Shown piece after piece: positions 8,488 to 18,389 of a stretch of 35,183 nt of DNA. The stretch is taken from NCBI GenBank assembly GCA_002170775.2, contig NHIP02000009.1, forward strand, positions 1 through 35,183, written 5' to 3'. The position numbers were made by a program, and so were the translations under genes. The notes below the pieces were generated by a model. It did no database searches and was not told the origin of the DNA. It saw nothing but the letters and a program-made list of their open reading frames with translations. Each line of letters begins with the position of its first letter. Within the stretch, counting starts at the first letter, position 1. The stretch comes from Euryarchaeota archaeon TMED192 (GTDB lineage Archaea > Thermoplasmatota > Poseidoniia > Poseidoniales > Thalassarchaeaceae).

Positions 8488-10419
8488 ATGGCGCGTGTCA
8501 GGGGGTGGGGTTTACCGACTACTCGTCGAGAAGGCCCCCCGTACTTCACAAAAAGTCAAATTGTGAAAGTTTTCGATCAGGTGGCAATTCTCCTGGAACT
8601 CGACGGAGCAAATCCATTCAGAGTAAGAGCATATCAGAATGCAAGCAGAGCCCTTGGGCAGATGAATCGTCATTTGGTAGATGTCATCGAATCAAATGCC
8701 TTGACCGACATCAAAGGAATAGGGAAAGGACTCTCATCTCTAATTGTGGATGTTGTTATGACTGGTGAATGGGGGGACCTACAATCCCTCTACGATAGAG
8801 TCCCGCCGGGCTTAGTTGAGATGGTAGGAATCCCGGGATTAGGGCCAAAGAGAGCCAGGACATTGTCCAAAGAACTAGACGTCTCATCAATAGATTCTCT
8901 AAAATCTGCATGCGAGAAAAATCTGGTCGCCTCTTTGCAAGGTTTCGGAGAGAAAAGCCAACAGAGATACCTGGAGGGAATCGAACTTTTTCGAAGAAAT
9001 AAAGGCAGGACTAGATTAGATGTGGGGTTAAGATTCGGACTGGCCCTAGAAAACAGAATTTCCAATATCCCCGGAGTTGAGAAGGCGCAACTCGCGGGAA
9101 GCGCCAGACGCAGGAGGGAGACTATCGGAGACCTAGATGTAGTAGTGGCAACACGTCCTGAGAATCGTTCTTCAGTAATCCAATCGATTCTAAACTTACC
9201 AGGAATTGCAGATATCAAAGGCCATGGCGAGTCAAAGATCAGCCTCATCCTTGAGCAGAGTGTTTTGGATTCTTCATTCCCAACTGGCAGTATCGACGAC
9301 GCCCTCAATGAGGCCATTCTTGATCGCTCTGAAGATGCAACCATAGACGCTCAAGTAAGAATTGTGTCGTCCGAGACATTCCCATTCACATTGGCATACT
9401 TTACCGGCTCAAAAGAGCATAATATACGCATGAGGCAGATTGCAATAGATAACGGGTTAAGACTCAATGAATTCGGACTTATTCCTGAGCAACTCGCTGT
9501 TGGCTTGAAGGGTATAGATGCGGCCACACACACGCTCTCATGTGAAAATGAAGCAGACATATATTCCATGCTCGGGCTTCAATGGGTAACTCCCGAACTC
9601 AGGGAAGATATGGGTGAGATCGAGGCAGCTTCGGTGAATGGTATCCCCGACCTAATAGAATCGGATATGATCAGAGGCGCGCTACATAATCACACAGTTG
9701 CTTCTGACGGCTCTTGCACTCTCGAGGAAATGGCTTCAGCAGCGATGAATCTGGGTTGGGAGTATCTTGGAATCGCAGAACACTCCCCTGCATTGAATAT
9801 CGGAGGTCGAAGTATAGGCGTAGACCCTGTTGAGGTTTCCATTCAGAGTGATCTGATCCGTGCATTAAATGAGAAATGGACGGATGAGAATGAAAAATTC
9901 AGGATGTTCCACGGCACGGAATGCGACATACTCCCCGATGGAAAGTTGGACTACACTCCAGATGTTAGAAATCAATTCCATCACGTGATAGGTTCAGTAC
10001 ACGCCATCGGCTCGTGGAGGTCAAGGGATGAACAGGACAACACTGATGCAGTAATCAAAGCAGTTGAAGATCCAACGTTCACCATACTAGGCCACCCAAC
10101 GGGCCGTATTCTTCAAGCAAGAGACGGATTTCCAATCGATATGATCCAGATCATCGAAAGGATGGGCGAGATTAACTCAAACGGCACGCTCAAGGCAATA
10201 GAAATCAACGCATCGCCATTCCGTCTCGACCTTGATTGGAAGCTTTGTAAGGTAGCTAAAGAGAATGGGGTGCCTATTGTAATCAACCCGGATGCACATA
10301 GTACAGAGGGCCTCTCTGATATCTCATATGGCGTGGACATAGCGCGCAAGGGATGGCTCCGCGCAGAAGACGTCCTCAATACCAGGTCAGGAGATGAATT
10401 GGATGAGATCCTTGGATAA
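8488..10419 (+). CDS. polX: Family X DNA polymerase with C-terminal PHP domain
   Basis: 643 aa; HhH motifs (DIKGIGKGL, VGIPGLGPKRA), pol X motif GSARRRRETIGDLDVVV, YFTGSKEHN; PHP motifs ALHNHTVASDG, GIAEHS, HVIGSVHA, ILGHPTGRIL, INPDAHS. Confidence 0.93.
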   Translation: MARVRGWGLPTTRREGPPYFTKSQIVKVFDQVAILLELDGANPFRVRAYQNASRALGQMNRHLVDVIESNALTDIKGIGKGLSSLIVDVVMTGEWGDLQSLYDRVPPGLVEMVGIPGLGPKRARTLSKELDVSSIDSLKSACEKNLVASLQGFGEKSQQRYLEGIELFRRNKGRTRLDVGLRFGLALENRISNIPGVEKAQLAGSARRRRETIGDLDVVVATRPENRSSVIQSILNLPGIADIKGHGESKISLILEQSVLDSSFPTGSIDDALNEAILDRSEDATIDAQVRIVSSETFPFTLAYFTGSKEHNIRMRQIAIDNGLRLNEFGLIPEQLAVGLKGIDAATHTLSCENEADIYSMLGLQWVTPELREDMGEIEAASVNGIPDLIESDMIRGALHNHTVASDGSCTLEEMASAAMNLGWEYLGIAEHSPALNIGGRSIGVDPVEVSIQSDLIRALNEKWTDENEKFRMFHGTECDILPDGKLDYTPDVRNQFHHVIGSVHAIGSWRSRDEQDNTDAVIKAVEDPTFTILGHPTGRILQARDGFPIDMIQIIERMGEINSNGTLKAIEINASPFRLDLDWKLCKVAKENGVPIVINPDAHSTEGLSDISYGVDIARKGWLRAEDVLNTRSGDELDEILG

Positions 10420-10458
10420 TAACGAATCCTCTTATCTCACCTCCCCTGCCCCGAAACA

Positions 10459-10659
10459 ATGGGATTCGGCCGAGCACTCGTTTTCGCATCCGTTACGGTG
10501 CTGCCTGCGTTCGTAGCAGGGCTATCATTGTGGATTCTTTTCGGAGGTAGCGAGTCCTGGCAAGATTGGCAGTATCTAACCTGCTATGCAGTTCCCGGAG
10601 CGCTGATTATGTCTGCATTCATAATGGGGTACAGGGGATCTAGTGAGGTAGAGCAATGA
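10459..10659 (+). CDS. Small hypothetical membrane protein
   Basis: 66 aa with two hydrophobic segments; its end overlaps the nth start by 4 nt (ATGA), suggesting translational coupling. Confidence 0.6.
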   Translation: MGFGRALVFASVTVLPAFVAGLSLWILFGGSESWQDWQYLTCYAVPGALIMSAFIMGYRGSSEVEQ

Positions 10660-11303
10660 GGCGAATAGAGAAGGCCCAACGAATCAGTGTAATTCTCGAA
10701 AACTTGTACCCGAATACCCCTATACCACTCGACCACCAAGACCCATACACGCTACTAGTGGCAGTCATGCTTTCCGCACAGACAACTGATAAGAAAGTGA
10801 ACGAGGTAACCCCCGGGCTTTTCGCACTCGCATCAAAACCCGCCGCAATGGCCTCTCTGGATGTAGAGGATATACGATCTGCAATTCGGCAAGTAGGATT
10901 GGCGCCAACCAAGGCAAAAAACCTCAAGAAAATGGCTGAGATTATCGTCGATAGAGGTGGTGAAATTGAGCCGAATTGGGACTATCTAGAGACCCTTCCG
11001 GGTGTCGGCCATAAAACAGCAAGCGTCGTCATGGCCCAAGCCTTTGGGGTACCCGCATTCCCTGTTGACACCCACATACACCGCTTGGCTGCTAGATGGG
11101 GCCTGTCCAGAGGTACTACGGTCGAACGAACCGAATATGATCTGAAAGCCATTTTTCCGGAGTCCACATGGAATAAAAGGCACTTGCAAATAATCTTCTT
11201 CGGCAGAGATCACTGCCAGGCACGAAGGCACGACCTCTCGGATTGCATGATTTGTGGCTGGGCCGCTACAAAAAAGAGAATTAGGGAAGAAATGAGGCGT
11301 TAA
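10656..11303 (+). CDS. nth: Endonuclease III family DNA glycosylase/AP lyase
   Basis: 215 aa; LLVAVMLSAQTTDKKVNEV, HhH LPGVGHKTASVVMAQAFG (Lys), VDTHIHRLAARWGL (Asp). Confidence 0.92.
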   Translation: MRRIEKAQRISVILENLYPNTPIPLDHQDPYTLLVAVMLSAQTTDKKVNEVTPGLFALASKPAAMASLDVEDIRSAIRQVGLAPTKAKNLKKMAEIIVDRGGEIEPNWDYLETLPGVGHKTASVVMAQAFGVPAFPVDTHIHRLAARWGLSRGTTVERTEYDLKAIFPESTWNKRHLQIIFFGRDHCQARRHDLSDCMICGWAATKKRIREEMRR

Positions 11304-11304
11304 T

Positions 11305-11595
11305 CTAAGATCTGAATAACACCATTAATCCCAGAATTGAGGCTGTCGCCCCCGAAGCAAGGATGAACGGCCTGTAATCTTCTAATTTCTCCATGTTGTC
11401 CCTTGCGTCATCGCATCTGCCTTCATCCCAATCGGTAATTTGGGCTATCGTTCCAACAGTCGTATCGCAGTTTTCTTCAATTCCCTCCTCGTAGAGGCCG
11501 ATTGCGTAACCACTCCCCGCCCAAGCAAGAAGTAATATCCCACCCAATAAGATTAGGATGACTGAGAACACCTTGGATAGTTTGCCCATGTCCAT
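11305..11595 (-). CDS. Small hypothetical membrane protein
   Basis: 96 aa; two hydrophobic segments (VFSVILILLGGILLLAWAG and FILASGATASILGLMVLF). Confidence 0.6.
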   Translation of the reverse strand: MDMGKLSKVFSVILILLGGILLLAWAGSGYAIGLYEEGIEENCDTTVGTIAQITDWDEGRCDDARDNMEKLEDYRPFILASGATASILGLMVLFRS

Positions 11596-11613
11596 CCCCC
11601 CAGTACCAATGAT

Positions 11614-12348
11614 TCAAACGTTCTTGCGACTTTGTCGTAAAGCCTCGGCTGCTACGACTGCTAGCGGGGCTTGAAGATTGTATGATGGTACGAAACCCTG
11701 CATTGGAATTTTCACTATGGAATCACACTCCTGGAGCAGGTCCGCTGAGATGCCATGTCGTTCCCCTCCTATCACAAGCATACATCGCCCCGTCAAATCG
11801 ACATCCCAAGGTTCCACATCTCCAGAATCTTCAATCCCAATTATGCGATAATTGTGAGCTCTGGCCAAATCTGATGCTTCACGCCAACCCATCCATTTCA
11901 CGGGGATGAACCGGTCTGCTTTCATCGACGCTCTAGAAGATGCCTTCCGCCCCTCGGAATTAAGATCAGCATCTACAAACACAGCAGAGCCTCCACTTAC
12001 TTCGATTGTTCTGATTGCAAATCCGATATTAACGGGATACTGAGCCCCCGAAAGTAACCAAATTAATCCTCCAGATGCCATTATCTCGCTAACCTCTGCA
12101 GAAGGATCCCTGTGGAGCAGACCAAGCGCTTTCGGGGGTTCTGAGGTAAATGGCATATTGGCCATCCTCCTAAGATCATTCTTTGAGCCCTCGATGACCT
12201 TCAATTTACGTATTGAGGCTTCTACGAGTAGCCTGTCCAGCGCCTCCGATTGAGCTTCTCTTAGAACAAGTATACGAGTCACTGGCCGTCCTTCATAAAT
12301 TGCTTCTAAAATAGCGTCTATCCCTGAAACCTTCAGACTATACGCCAT
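11614..12348 (-). CDS. SpoU/TrmH-family RNA 2'-O-ribose methyltransferase
   Basis: 244 aa; NIGFAIRTIEVSG, CMLVIGGERHGISADLL, IPMQGFVPSYNLQAPLAVVAAEAL. Confidence 0.88.
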   Translation of the reverse strand: MAYSLKVSGIDAILEAIYEGRPVTRILVLREAQSEALDRLLVEASIRKLKVIEGSKNDLRRMANMPFTSEPPKALGLLHRDPSAEVSEIMASGGLIWLLSGAQYPVNIGFAIRTIEVSGGSAVFVDADLNSEGRKASSRASMKADRFIPVKWMGWREASDLARAHNYRIIGIEDSGDVEPWDVDLTGRCMLVIGGERHGISADLLQECDSIVKIPMQGFVPSYNLQAPLAVVAAEALRQSRKNV

Positions 12349-12886
12349 TTTCGTCGCCCCCGTCCCATTCTATCGGTTGAATTATCTCATTTCTGCGCAT
12401 AAAGGGAAGGGTCGATGTCGGGTTGTCATAAACTGCCAATCTAGCTTGGGAATAGGCAACAAGTCGATTATTTTCAATCATTGAGAGTAATTTCTTCATC
12501 ATCCTCAAGCTTTTTCTGCGGTGAGAAAGACCTGAGAACTTCAGAACAGCCACAACTTCCCCTTTCACATGAAGTAATTCAACCCCCGAGTCAGCAGGTT
12601 TTGGGAGATCCCCCATCCCATGCTCTGAAGGCATGGTGAATGCCATAACGTAGGAATCGTCAGATTCCCACATTTGTACTGGTGCAGTCATTGCGATATT
12701 CCGAGATTGATCATTGCCTCCGAATATGTATGACGCAATACGCCTAAAGGCTCCAGTCGAATTGCGGTAATTCATTCCATTGGTGACCACTCTTGCTTGA
12801 ATCGTATCGAGATATCTCCTTACTTCAAAACCATCGTAAATCTTGATTATTTCGAATTCAGGCTCCTCAAGATTTTCGGACACCAT
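12338..12886 (-). CDS. SOUL family heme-binding-like protein
   Basis: 182 aa; EPEFEIIKIYDGFEVRRYLDTIQARVV, AFRRIASYIFGGNDQSRNIAMTAPVQMW, VMAFTMPSEH. Confidence 0.88.
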   Translation of the reverse strand: MVSENLEEPEFEIIKIYDGFEVRRYLDTIQARVVTNGMNYRNSTGAFRRIASYIFGGNDQSRNIAMTAPVQMWESDDSYVMAFTMPSEHGMGDLPKPADSGVELLHVKGEVVAVLKFSGLSHRRKSLRMMKKLLSMIENNRLVAYSQARLAVYDNPTSTLPFMRRNEIIQPIEWDGGDENGV

Positions 12887-12908
12887 AAAGCAACTCCGGC
12901 CATCCAGA

Positions 12909-13694
12909 TTAAGAATTCTTGATATAAATCGGAATCGGATTCATCTTGTGGGAGTTAGATTCATGCAGTTTCTGATAAATCAATAATACTTCTTTTTGAC
13001 GAATAGAAAAATCTTCTCGCTGAGTCCGATCAACTTGTGCCATCGCCCATTCAAGTTCCTCATAGGTTGCGCCGATTTGGTCTTCATCCGTCCTGCCGTC
13101 CGCCCACAATCCATCGTTTGGAACCGAATTTTGTATATCTTCAATTATGCCCATTTCCTTGGCAAGGGAGTAAACTTCTGATTTCAGCAAATCTGCAATA
13201 GGTGAAATATCGACGCCCCCATCTCCATATTTTGTGAAGAATCCCACTCCGAAATCTTCCACTTTGTTCCCTGTTCCAACCACCATGCCCTTTCTGGAAC
13301 CAGCTATGGCGTAAAGTGTGGTCATCCGTAATCTTGCCCTTGTGTTCGCCAATGATATCTCTGATATCTCAAGACCATCAAGAGCCCCTCCAACATATGA
13401 GTCATAGGATTCGGTTAAATCAACTAGGTGATTGCTCACATTAGCCCACCTTGATTCCAGCCAATCTATGTGGCGCTTCGCCAAGTCGTATTGGGACGAG
13501 TCTTGATGTATTGGCATATTGACTGCAATTGTTTCTAATCCACTTTTTGCACACAGTGTCGAAGTGACAGCGGAGTCGATGCCACCTGAAACGCCCACAA
13601 CTAAAGCAGATATCCCATTCTCATCAGCGTATTTCTTGATCCACTTCGAGATATCTCCGCAGAGCTTCCCCCAATCTTCCACGTACCACCACAA
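12909..13694 (-). CDS. nadE: NH3-dependent NAD+ synthetase
   Basis: 261 aa; P-loop VVGVSGGIDSAVTSTLCAK, NTRARLRMTTLYAIAG, VVGTGNKVEDFGVGFFTKYGDGGVDISPIADL. Confidence 0.95.
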   Translation of the reverse strand: MWWYVEDWGKLCGDISKWIKKYADENGISALVVGVSGGIDSAVTSTLCAKSGLETIAVNMPIHQDSSQYDLAKRHIDWLESRWANVSNHLVDLTESYDSYVGGALDGLEISEISLANTRARLRMTTLYAIAGSRKGMVVGTGNKVEDFGVGFFTKYGDGGVDISPIADLLKSEVYSLAKEMGIIEDIQNSVPNDGLWADGRTDEDQIGATYEELEWAMAQVDRTQREDFSIRQKEVLLIYQKLHESNSHKMNPIPIYIKNS

Positions 13695-13793
13695 TAGATG
13701 GCCGCTAATGGACTATTGCACGCGTCCTAGGCATAAGTTAGTGCCCATCTTTTCGGGGGACATTGAAATCAATAGCCCGGGTCGAGAGGCCCG

Positions 13794-16700
13794 ATGGAGT
13801 CTAAGCAGGGAGGCCGCCTTGACCCGGTAGCACTGGAAAATGACCTCATCCGCCTATGGAATGATGAGGATACATTCCAGTCGTCCATAGAAAACAGAAA
13901 AACCTCTGGAAAGCCATTCATATTTCTCGAAGGCCCTCCCACAGCAAATGGCAAACCCGGAATTCACCATGTCCTCTCTCGGCTGTACAAAGACATGGTC
14001 TGCAGGTGGAAGACGATGGAGGGGCGAGTAGTCGAGAGAAAAGCAGGATGGGACACACACGGCCTGCCCGTCGAAATTGAAGTTCAGAAACGATTGGACT
14101 TGATGTCCAATGAGGCAATCGAAGCATACGGGATGGAGGCGTTCAATGAAGCATGTAAGGAGAGCGTCTGGACCTATGAGCAGGCATGGCGAGAAATGAC
14201 TGAGCGAATGGGTTTCTGGGTCGACATGGACGACCCATACGTGACCCTGCACGACGATTACATCGAATCAGCGTGGTGGTCACTGAAGCAGATGCACGAC
14301 AAAGGTCTATTGTTCAGAGGCCACAAAGTATTGCCATACTGCCCTCAGACAGGCACTTCATACTCTAGTCATGAGGTGGCTCTTGGATACAAGGAAGTCT
14401 CAGAACCTGCTGTCTTCGTCAAGTTCCAACTTGTTGACGATGAGGCGTCCATACTAGCTTGGACTACCACGCCGTGGACATTGCCTGGAAATGTCGGCCT
14501 AGCCGTCGGCTCGGACGTGGATTACGTACGAGTTAGAATCACAGAAAGCCCGTCTGGCGCATGGGATGGAAGAGGTGGTGCAGAAGTAGGCGAAGAGATG
14601 ATCTTGGCAAAGGAATTGATGGGCCATGTGCTTAGACACAAGGTGGAAGTCATATCCGAGTTCAAAGGCTCTGATCTTGAAGGGAGGAAATACGCCTCCC
14701 CCTTCCCAGGTGCTATCAACGGGAACAACCATCCAGCTGCTTGGACAGTGGTGGCTGCAGACTTCGTAACAACAACGGATGGAACCGGAATAGTGCATAC
14801 TGCGGTTATGTACGGGGAAGATGATTACAATCTCGGAATGAAGGTCGGATTTCCTGCACAGCATACTGTGGACATGAATGGTCGATTCTTTGAAGGAACT
14901 CATCCGGAACTCGACGGAAGATATGTCAAAGAATGTGATGACTCTATTATTGACCTTCTACAATCATCTGGCAAGCTCTACAGGGAACACCAATATTTGC
15001 ATGATTATCCTCATTGTTGGAGGACTGACCATCCGCTGTTGTACTATGCAATGGATAGCTGGTTCGTCCGTATGACTGCTGTTAGGGACTCAATAATGCA
15101 GCATAACGATTCCGTTGAGTGGGCTCCTCCTTCGACAGGAACAGGCAGAATGGGGGAATGGCTCTCCAATTTGAAAGACTGGGCAATAAGCAGGGAAAGG
15201 TATTGGGGAACCCCAATACCTGTTTGGATATGCAGTGAGTGCGGTCACGAGCATTGTGTCGGTAGCCGTAGCGAAATGGAAGCTATGCTGTCTGACGAAT
15301 CTAATATGCCTAAAGAGCTGCATAGGCCATATGTGGACAATGTCAAGCTTATTTGCCCCTCCGAGGGATGCTCTGGAAAGATGAACCGTGAGCCCTACGT
15401 CATGGATTGCTGGTTCGACTCCGGATGTGCTTCATTTGCTCAGTGGCATTACCCATTTGAGAATCAGGAAATCTTCGAATCGTCATTTCCAGTGGATTAC
15501 ATTTGTGAGGCAGTAGATCAGACTCGTGGGTGGTTCTATTCGCTATTGGCCGTTGGAACAACAGTATTCGATAAACCGACTTACAGGAGTTGCCTTTCTC
15601 TCGGACATATACTCGATAAGCATGGAAAGAAGATGAGTAAATCAAGAGGGAATGTAGTTGACCCCTGGGACCACTTCAACTTGGAGGGCGCAGATGCGAT
15701 TAGGTGGTATATGACCACTCAAAGCTCTCCTTGGCAGCCTACAAACTTCGACCCCAACGGAGTAAGGGAGTCCTATGCGCGGATGTTCCTGACTCTGTGG
15801 AACGTTTACAGATTCCATGCCGATTATGCTGCATTGGACTCATTCGACCGAGTCAGCGAAGATGATGCCCCGAATATGAGTGATAGGCCGTCAATCGATC
15901 GATGGATCCTTTCTCAAGTTAGCAACATGGCTGACAAGGTAGACTCTTTCTTCAGGGCATGGGATTTCCATAAAGCTGGGAGGGAAATCGAACGCTTCGT
16001 TGTTGATGATCTATCGAATTGGTATGTCAGGAGATCAAGAAGAAGACTCTGGGACGAAGCCGAGAGCGCTGATAAGGCGGCATGCCACCACACATTGCGA
16101 GAAGTGCTGTTGGTTACTTGTAGGATAATGGCCCCAATAGCACCATTCATGCCAGATAGGATACACAGGGACTTGACTGGCGCGTCAGTCCACCTTGCAG
16201 ATTGGCCCTGTGGTTCCGAGGCCATGGATAGCACATTGCCGCCTCGAGATACAAAACTAGAGTCTCGCATGGACCTCGCCAGAAACCTGGCGGAGACTGG
16301 TCGTAGAATAAGGGTCGAATCATCTCGCAGACAGAGGCTGCCATGCAAGAAAGGTTGGATCGTGGGCGATGCGAACCTAGGGGATTTGAAAGACATACTT
16401 TCAGAAGAACTCAATGTCGAATCTTTAGAGCATGAAGATGATCTAGAACGATTCCAAAAGATGGAACTCAAGCCCAATAGGAAAAGCCTAGGCAGGAAAT
16501 GCACTTCCGACTTACCTGCTGTTCTGAATGAATTCTCGGAAATCGATCCAGATTCATTCTTGCTAGAAATACAAGCGGGAATAGCATATCTAGCGGGATA
16601 TCAGATAGAGATGGAGGACGTGGAAGTCAGAAGAGTGGAGAAAGAGGGCTTTGCGGCGATGACCGTGGAGAGCGGAGGCAAAGATGTAACTCTCGTTCTA

Positions 16701-16988
16701 GACCTTTCTCTGGACGAGGCATTACTATCCAAAGGGCTTGCGAGAGACATAATTCGTCGAGTTCAGGCCAAGAGAAAAGAACTCAATCTAAGGATCGAAG
16801 CATCCATATCTCTCGAATTATCGCTTTCCGCGGGATCCCCCGAATTAGCAGAGGACGATTGGAATCACATACTCTCCGAAACAAGGTCGATATCAGGACG
16901 CAGGTCTGATGACCAATCTCCAATGGAGTCGTCCTTCGAGCTGGATGGATCAATGATCGGATTCACAGTATCTCCATCCGAGGATTGA
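13794..16988 (+). CDS. ileS: Isoleucyl-tRNA synthetase
   Basis: 1064 aa; LEGPPTANGKPGIHHVLSR (HIGH region), AGWDTHGLPVEIEVQK, LGHILDKHGKKMSKSRGNVVDPW (KMSKS). Confidence 0.97.
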   Translation: MESKQGGRLDPVALENDLIRLWNDEDTFQSSIENRKTSGKPFIFLEGPPTANGKPGIHHVLSRLYKDMVCRWKTMEGRVVERKAGWDTHGLPVEIEVQKRLDLMSNEAIEAYGMEAFNEACKESVWTYEQAWREMTERMGFWVDMDDPYVTLHDDYIESAWWSLKQMHDKGLLFRGHKVLPYCPQTGTSYSSHEVALGYKEVSEPAVFVKFQLVDDEASILAWTTTPWTLPGNVGLAVGSDVDYVRVRITESPSGAWDGRGGAEVGEEMILAKELMGHVLRHKVEVISEFKGSDLEGRKYASPFPGAINGNNHPAAWTVVAADFVTTTDGTGIVHTAVMYGEDDYNLGMKVGFPAQHTVDMNGRFFEGTHPELDGRYVKECDDSIIDLLQSSGKLYREHQYLHDYPHCWRTDHPLLYYAMDSWFVRMTAVRDSIMQHNDSVEWAPPSTGTGRMGEWLSNLKDWAISRERYWGTPIPVWICSECGHEHCVGSRSEMEAMLSDESNMPKELHRPYVDNVKLICPSEGCSGKMNREPYVMDCWFDSGCASFAQWHYPFENQEIFESSFPVDYICEAVDQTRGWFYSLLAVGTTVFDKPTYRSCLSLGHILDKHGKKMSKSRGNVVDPWDHFNLEGADAIRWYMTTQSSPWQPTNFDPNGVRESYARMFLTLWNVYRFHADYAALDSFDRVSEDDAPNMSDRPSIDRWILSQVSNMADKVDSFFRAWDFHKAGREIERFVVDDLSNWYVRRSRRRLWDEAESADKAACHHTLREVLLVTCRIMAPIAPFMPDRIHRDLTGASVHLADWPCGSEAMDSTLPPRDTKLESRMDLARNLAETGRRIRVESSRRQRLPCKKGWIVGDANLGDLKDILSEELNVESLEHEDDLERFQKMELKPNRKSLGRKCTSDLPAVLNEFSEIDPDSFLLEIQAGIAYLAGYQIEMEDVEVRRVEKEGFAAMTVESGGKDVTLVLDLSLDEALLSKGLARDIIRRVQAKRKELNLRIEASISLELSLSAGSPELAEDDWNHILSETRSISGRRSDDQSPMESSFELDGSMIGFTVSPSED

Positions 16989-17013
16989 ATCGCCCCCGCC
17001 CCTCCCCCTCAAT

Positions 17014-18096
17014 ATGAAGCAAGTGCTTGAGGGCGTGAAGATACTCGACCTGTCAAGGGTTCTAGCAGGCCCGTATGCTGCACAGAATCTCGCAGACCTA
17101 GGAGCAGATGTACTCAAGATTGAGGCGCCCTGGGGCGACGATACAAGAGGGTGGGGTCCCCCTTTCACGACTGGTTTTGATGGGGGGGATGTAGCTGCAT
17201 ACTTCCTTTCATGCAACCGCGGCAAGACGATAATTAGGATGAATCTCAAGGAGGACGGCAAAAAACTTCGAGATCTTGTTGCCCAGGCAGACATAGTCGT
17301 GGAAAACTTTCGCCCCGGAACTTTCGATAGATTGGTCGGGGAACTTCCGGATGACACAATACTTTGCTCGATATCCGGATACGGCGCTACTGGGCCAAGA
17401 TCATCAGAACCAGGATACGATCTATCTTTGCAGGCAAGATCAGGCATCATGTCCATCACAGGGGAGGAGGGACGACCACCGGTCAAAGTCGGTGTTGCTT
17501 GGATCGACGTCATAACAGGCCTTCATGCCACATCCGCCATACTAGCCGCGCTTCTTCACAGAGAGAAAACGGGAGAATCTCAGCGTATAGATATCAGCCT
17601 ATGGGATTGCGCTATTTCTGCACTTGTAAACCAAGCACAGAACAAGCTTGCATCAGGAAAAGACCCACTACCAATGGGGAGTGCACACCCAAATTTGGTG
17701 CCTTATCGTGCCTTCGAAGCATCAGATGGGTGGTTTGTGCTGGCAGTAGGAAGCGACTCACAATGGCAGCGGATGGTCGAGATTCTCGAGATAGGCTGCC
17801 CGGAATCATGGTCTACTAATTCAGGGAGGGTGAAAGAAAGAATTGGAGTTGAGAGGACACTGTCCAAGATATTCAAAAATAACACAAGAAGTCATTGGGA
17901 GGACGTATTGGAGGGAATACCTTGTGCGCCAGTAAATACAATCGGTCAAGCAATTTGCGACATACAATCTGTCGCTAGGGGCGCAGTATGGAGCGTGAAG
18001 GGCGTGCAGACTCTGGCAAACCCGCTCAGGGGGATGTCCCTGACGCCTGCAAAGCCCGGCCAACCCTCTGAAACATCTTTCAATCTAAATGTCTAA
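17014..18096 (+). CDS. Class III (CaiB/BaiF family) CoA-transferase
   Basis: 360 aa; VKILDLSRVLAGPYAAQNLADLGADVLKIEAPWGDDTRGWGPPF, VVENFRPGTFDRL, SISGYGATGPRSSEPGYDLSLQARSGIMSITGE. Confidence 0.94.
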   Translation: MKQVLEGVKILDLSRVLAGPYAAQNLADLGADVLKIEAPWGDDTRGWGPPFTTGFDGGDVAAYFLSCNRGKTIIRMNLKEDGKKLRDLVAQADIVVENFRPGTFDRLVGELPDDTILCSISGYGATGPRSSEPGYDLSLQARSGIMSITGEEGRPPVKVGVAWIDVITGLHATSAILAALLHREKTGESQRIDISLWDCAISALVNQAQNKLASGKDPLPMGSAHPNLVPYRAFEASDGWFVLAVGSDSQWQRMVEILEIGCPESWSTNSGRVKERIGVERTLSKIFKNNTRSHWEDVLEGIPCAPVNTIGQAICDIQSVARGAVWSVKGVQTLANPLRGMSLTPAKPGQPSETSFNLNV

Positions 18097-18123
18097 CACA
18101 ATCTAATCAGAAGCATCCGGCTA

Positions 18124-18336
18124 CTAATTGAGTTCGGAAATACCTGATATCACGATTCTAAGAAATCGGAAAATAAGGGGAATTACGAGATACCATACAA
18201 CCAAGAAAGAAATTCCAATATACGCTGAAAACAAAGAATCACCTCCGATTATTTCATTCGTTAGGATAATCGATACTACGATTGCAAAGACCGCATAATC
18301 GTATAAGGAGAAAATAATTCCAAGCGCTCTAGCCAT
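18124..18336 (-). CDS. Small hypothetical membrane protein
   Basis: 70 aa, two hydrophobic segments, in a gap between larger genes. Confidence 0.5.
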   Translation of the reverse strand: MARALGIIFSLYDYAVFAIVVSIILTNEIIGGDSLFSAYIGISFLVVWYLVIPLIFRFLRIVISGISELN

Positions 18337-18389
18337 GAATCAACCCCTCTCATGTTATCGAGCAATCCTCACTATATCATATCCAAACT

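Noticed and set aside
8790-9344. 184-aa minus-strand ORF inside polX
   Set aside because: Antisense to a well-supported CDS, no recognisable domain.
15914-16504. 196-aa minus-strand ORF inside ileS
   Set aside because: Antisense to IleRS; Ser/Leu/Arg-rich translation typical of a shadow ORF.
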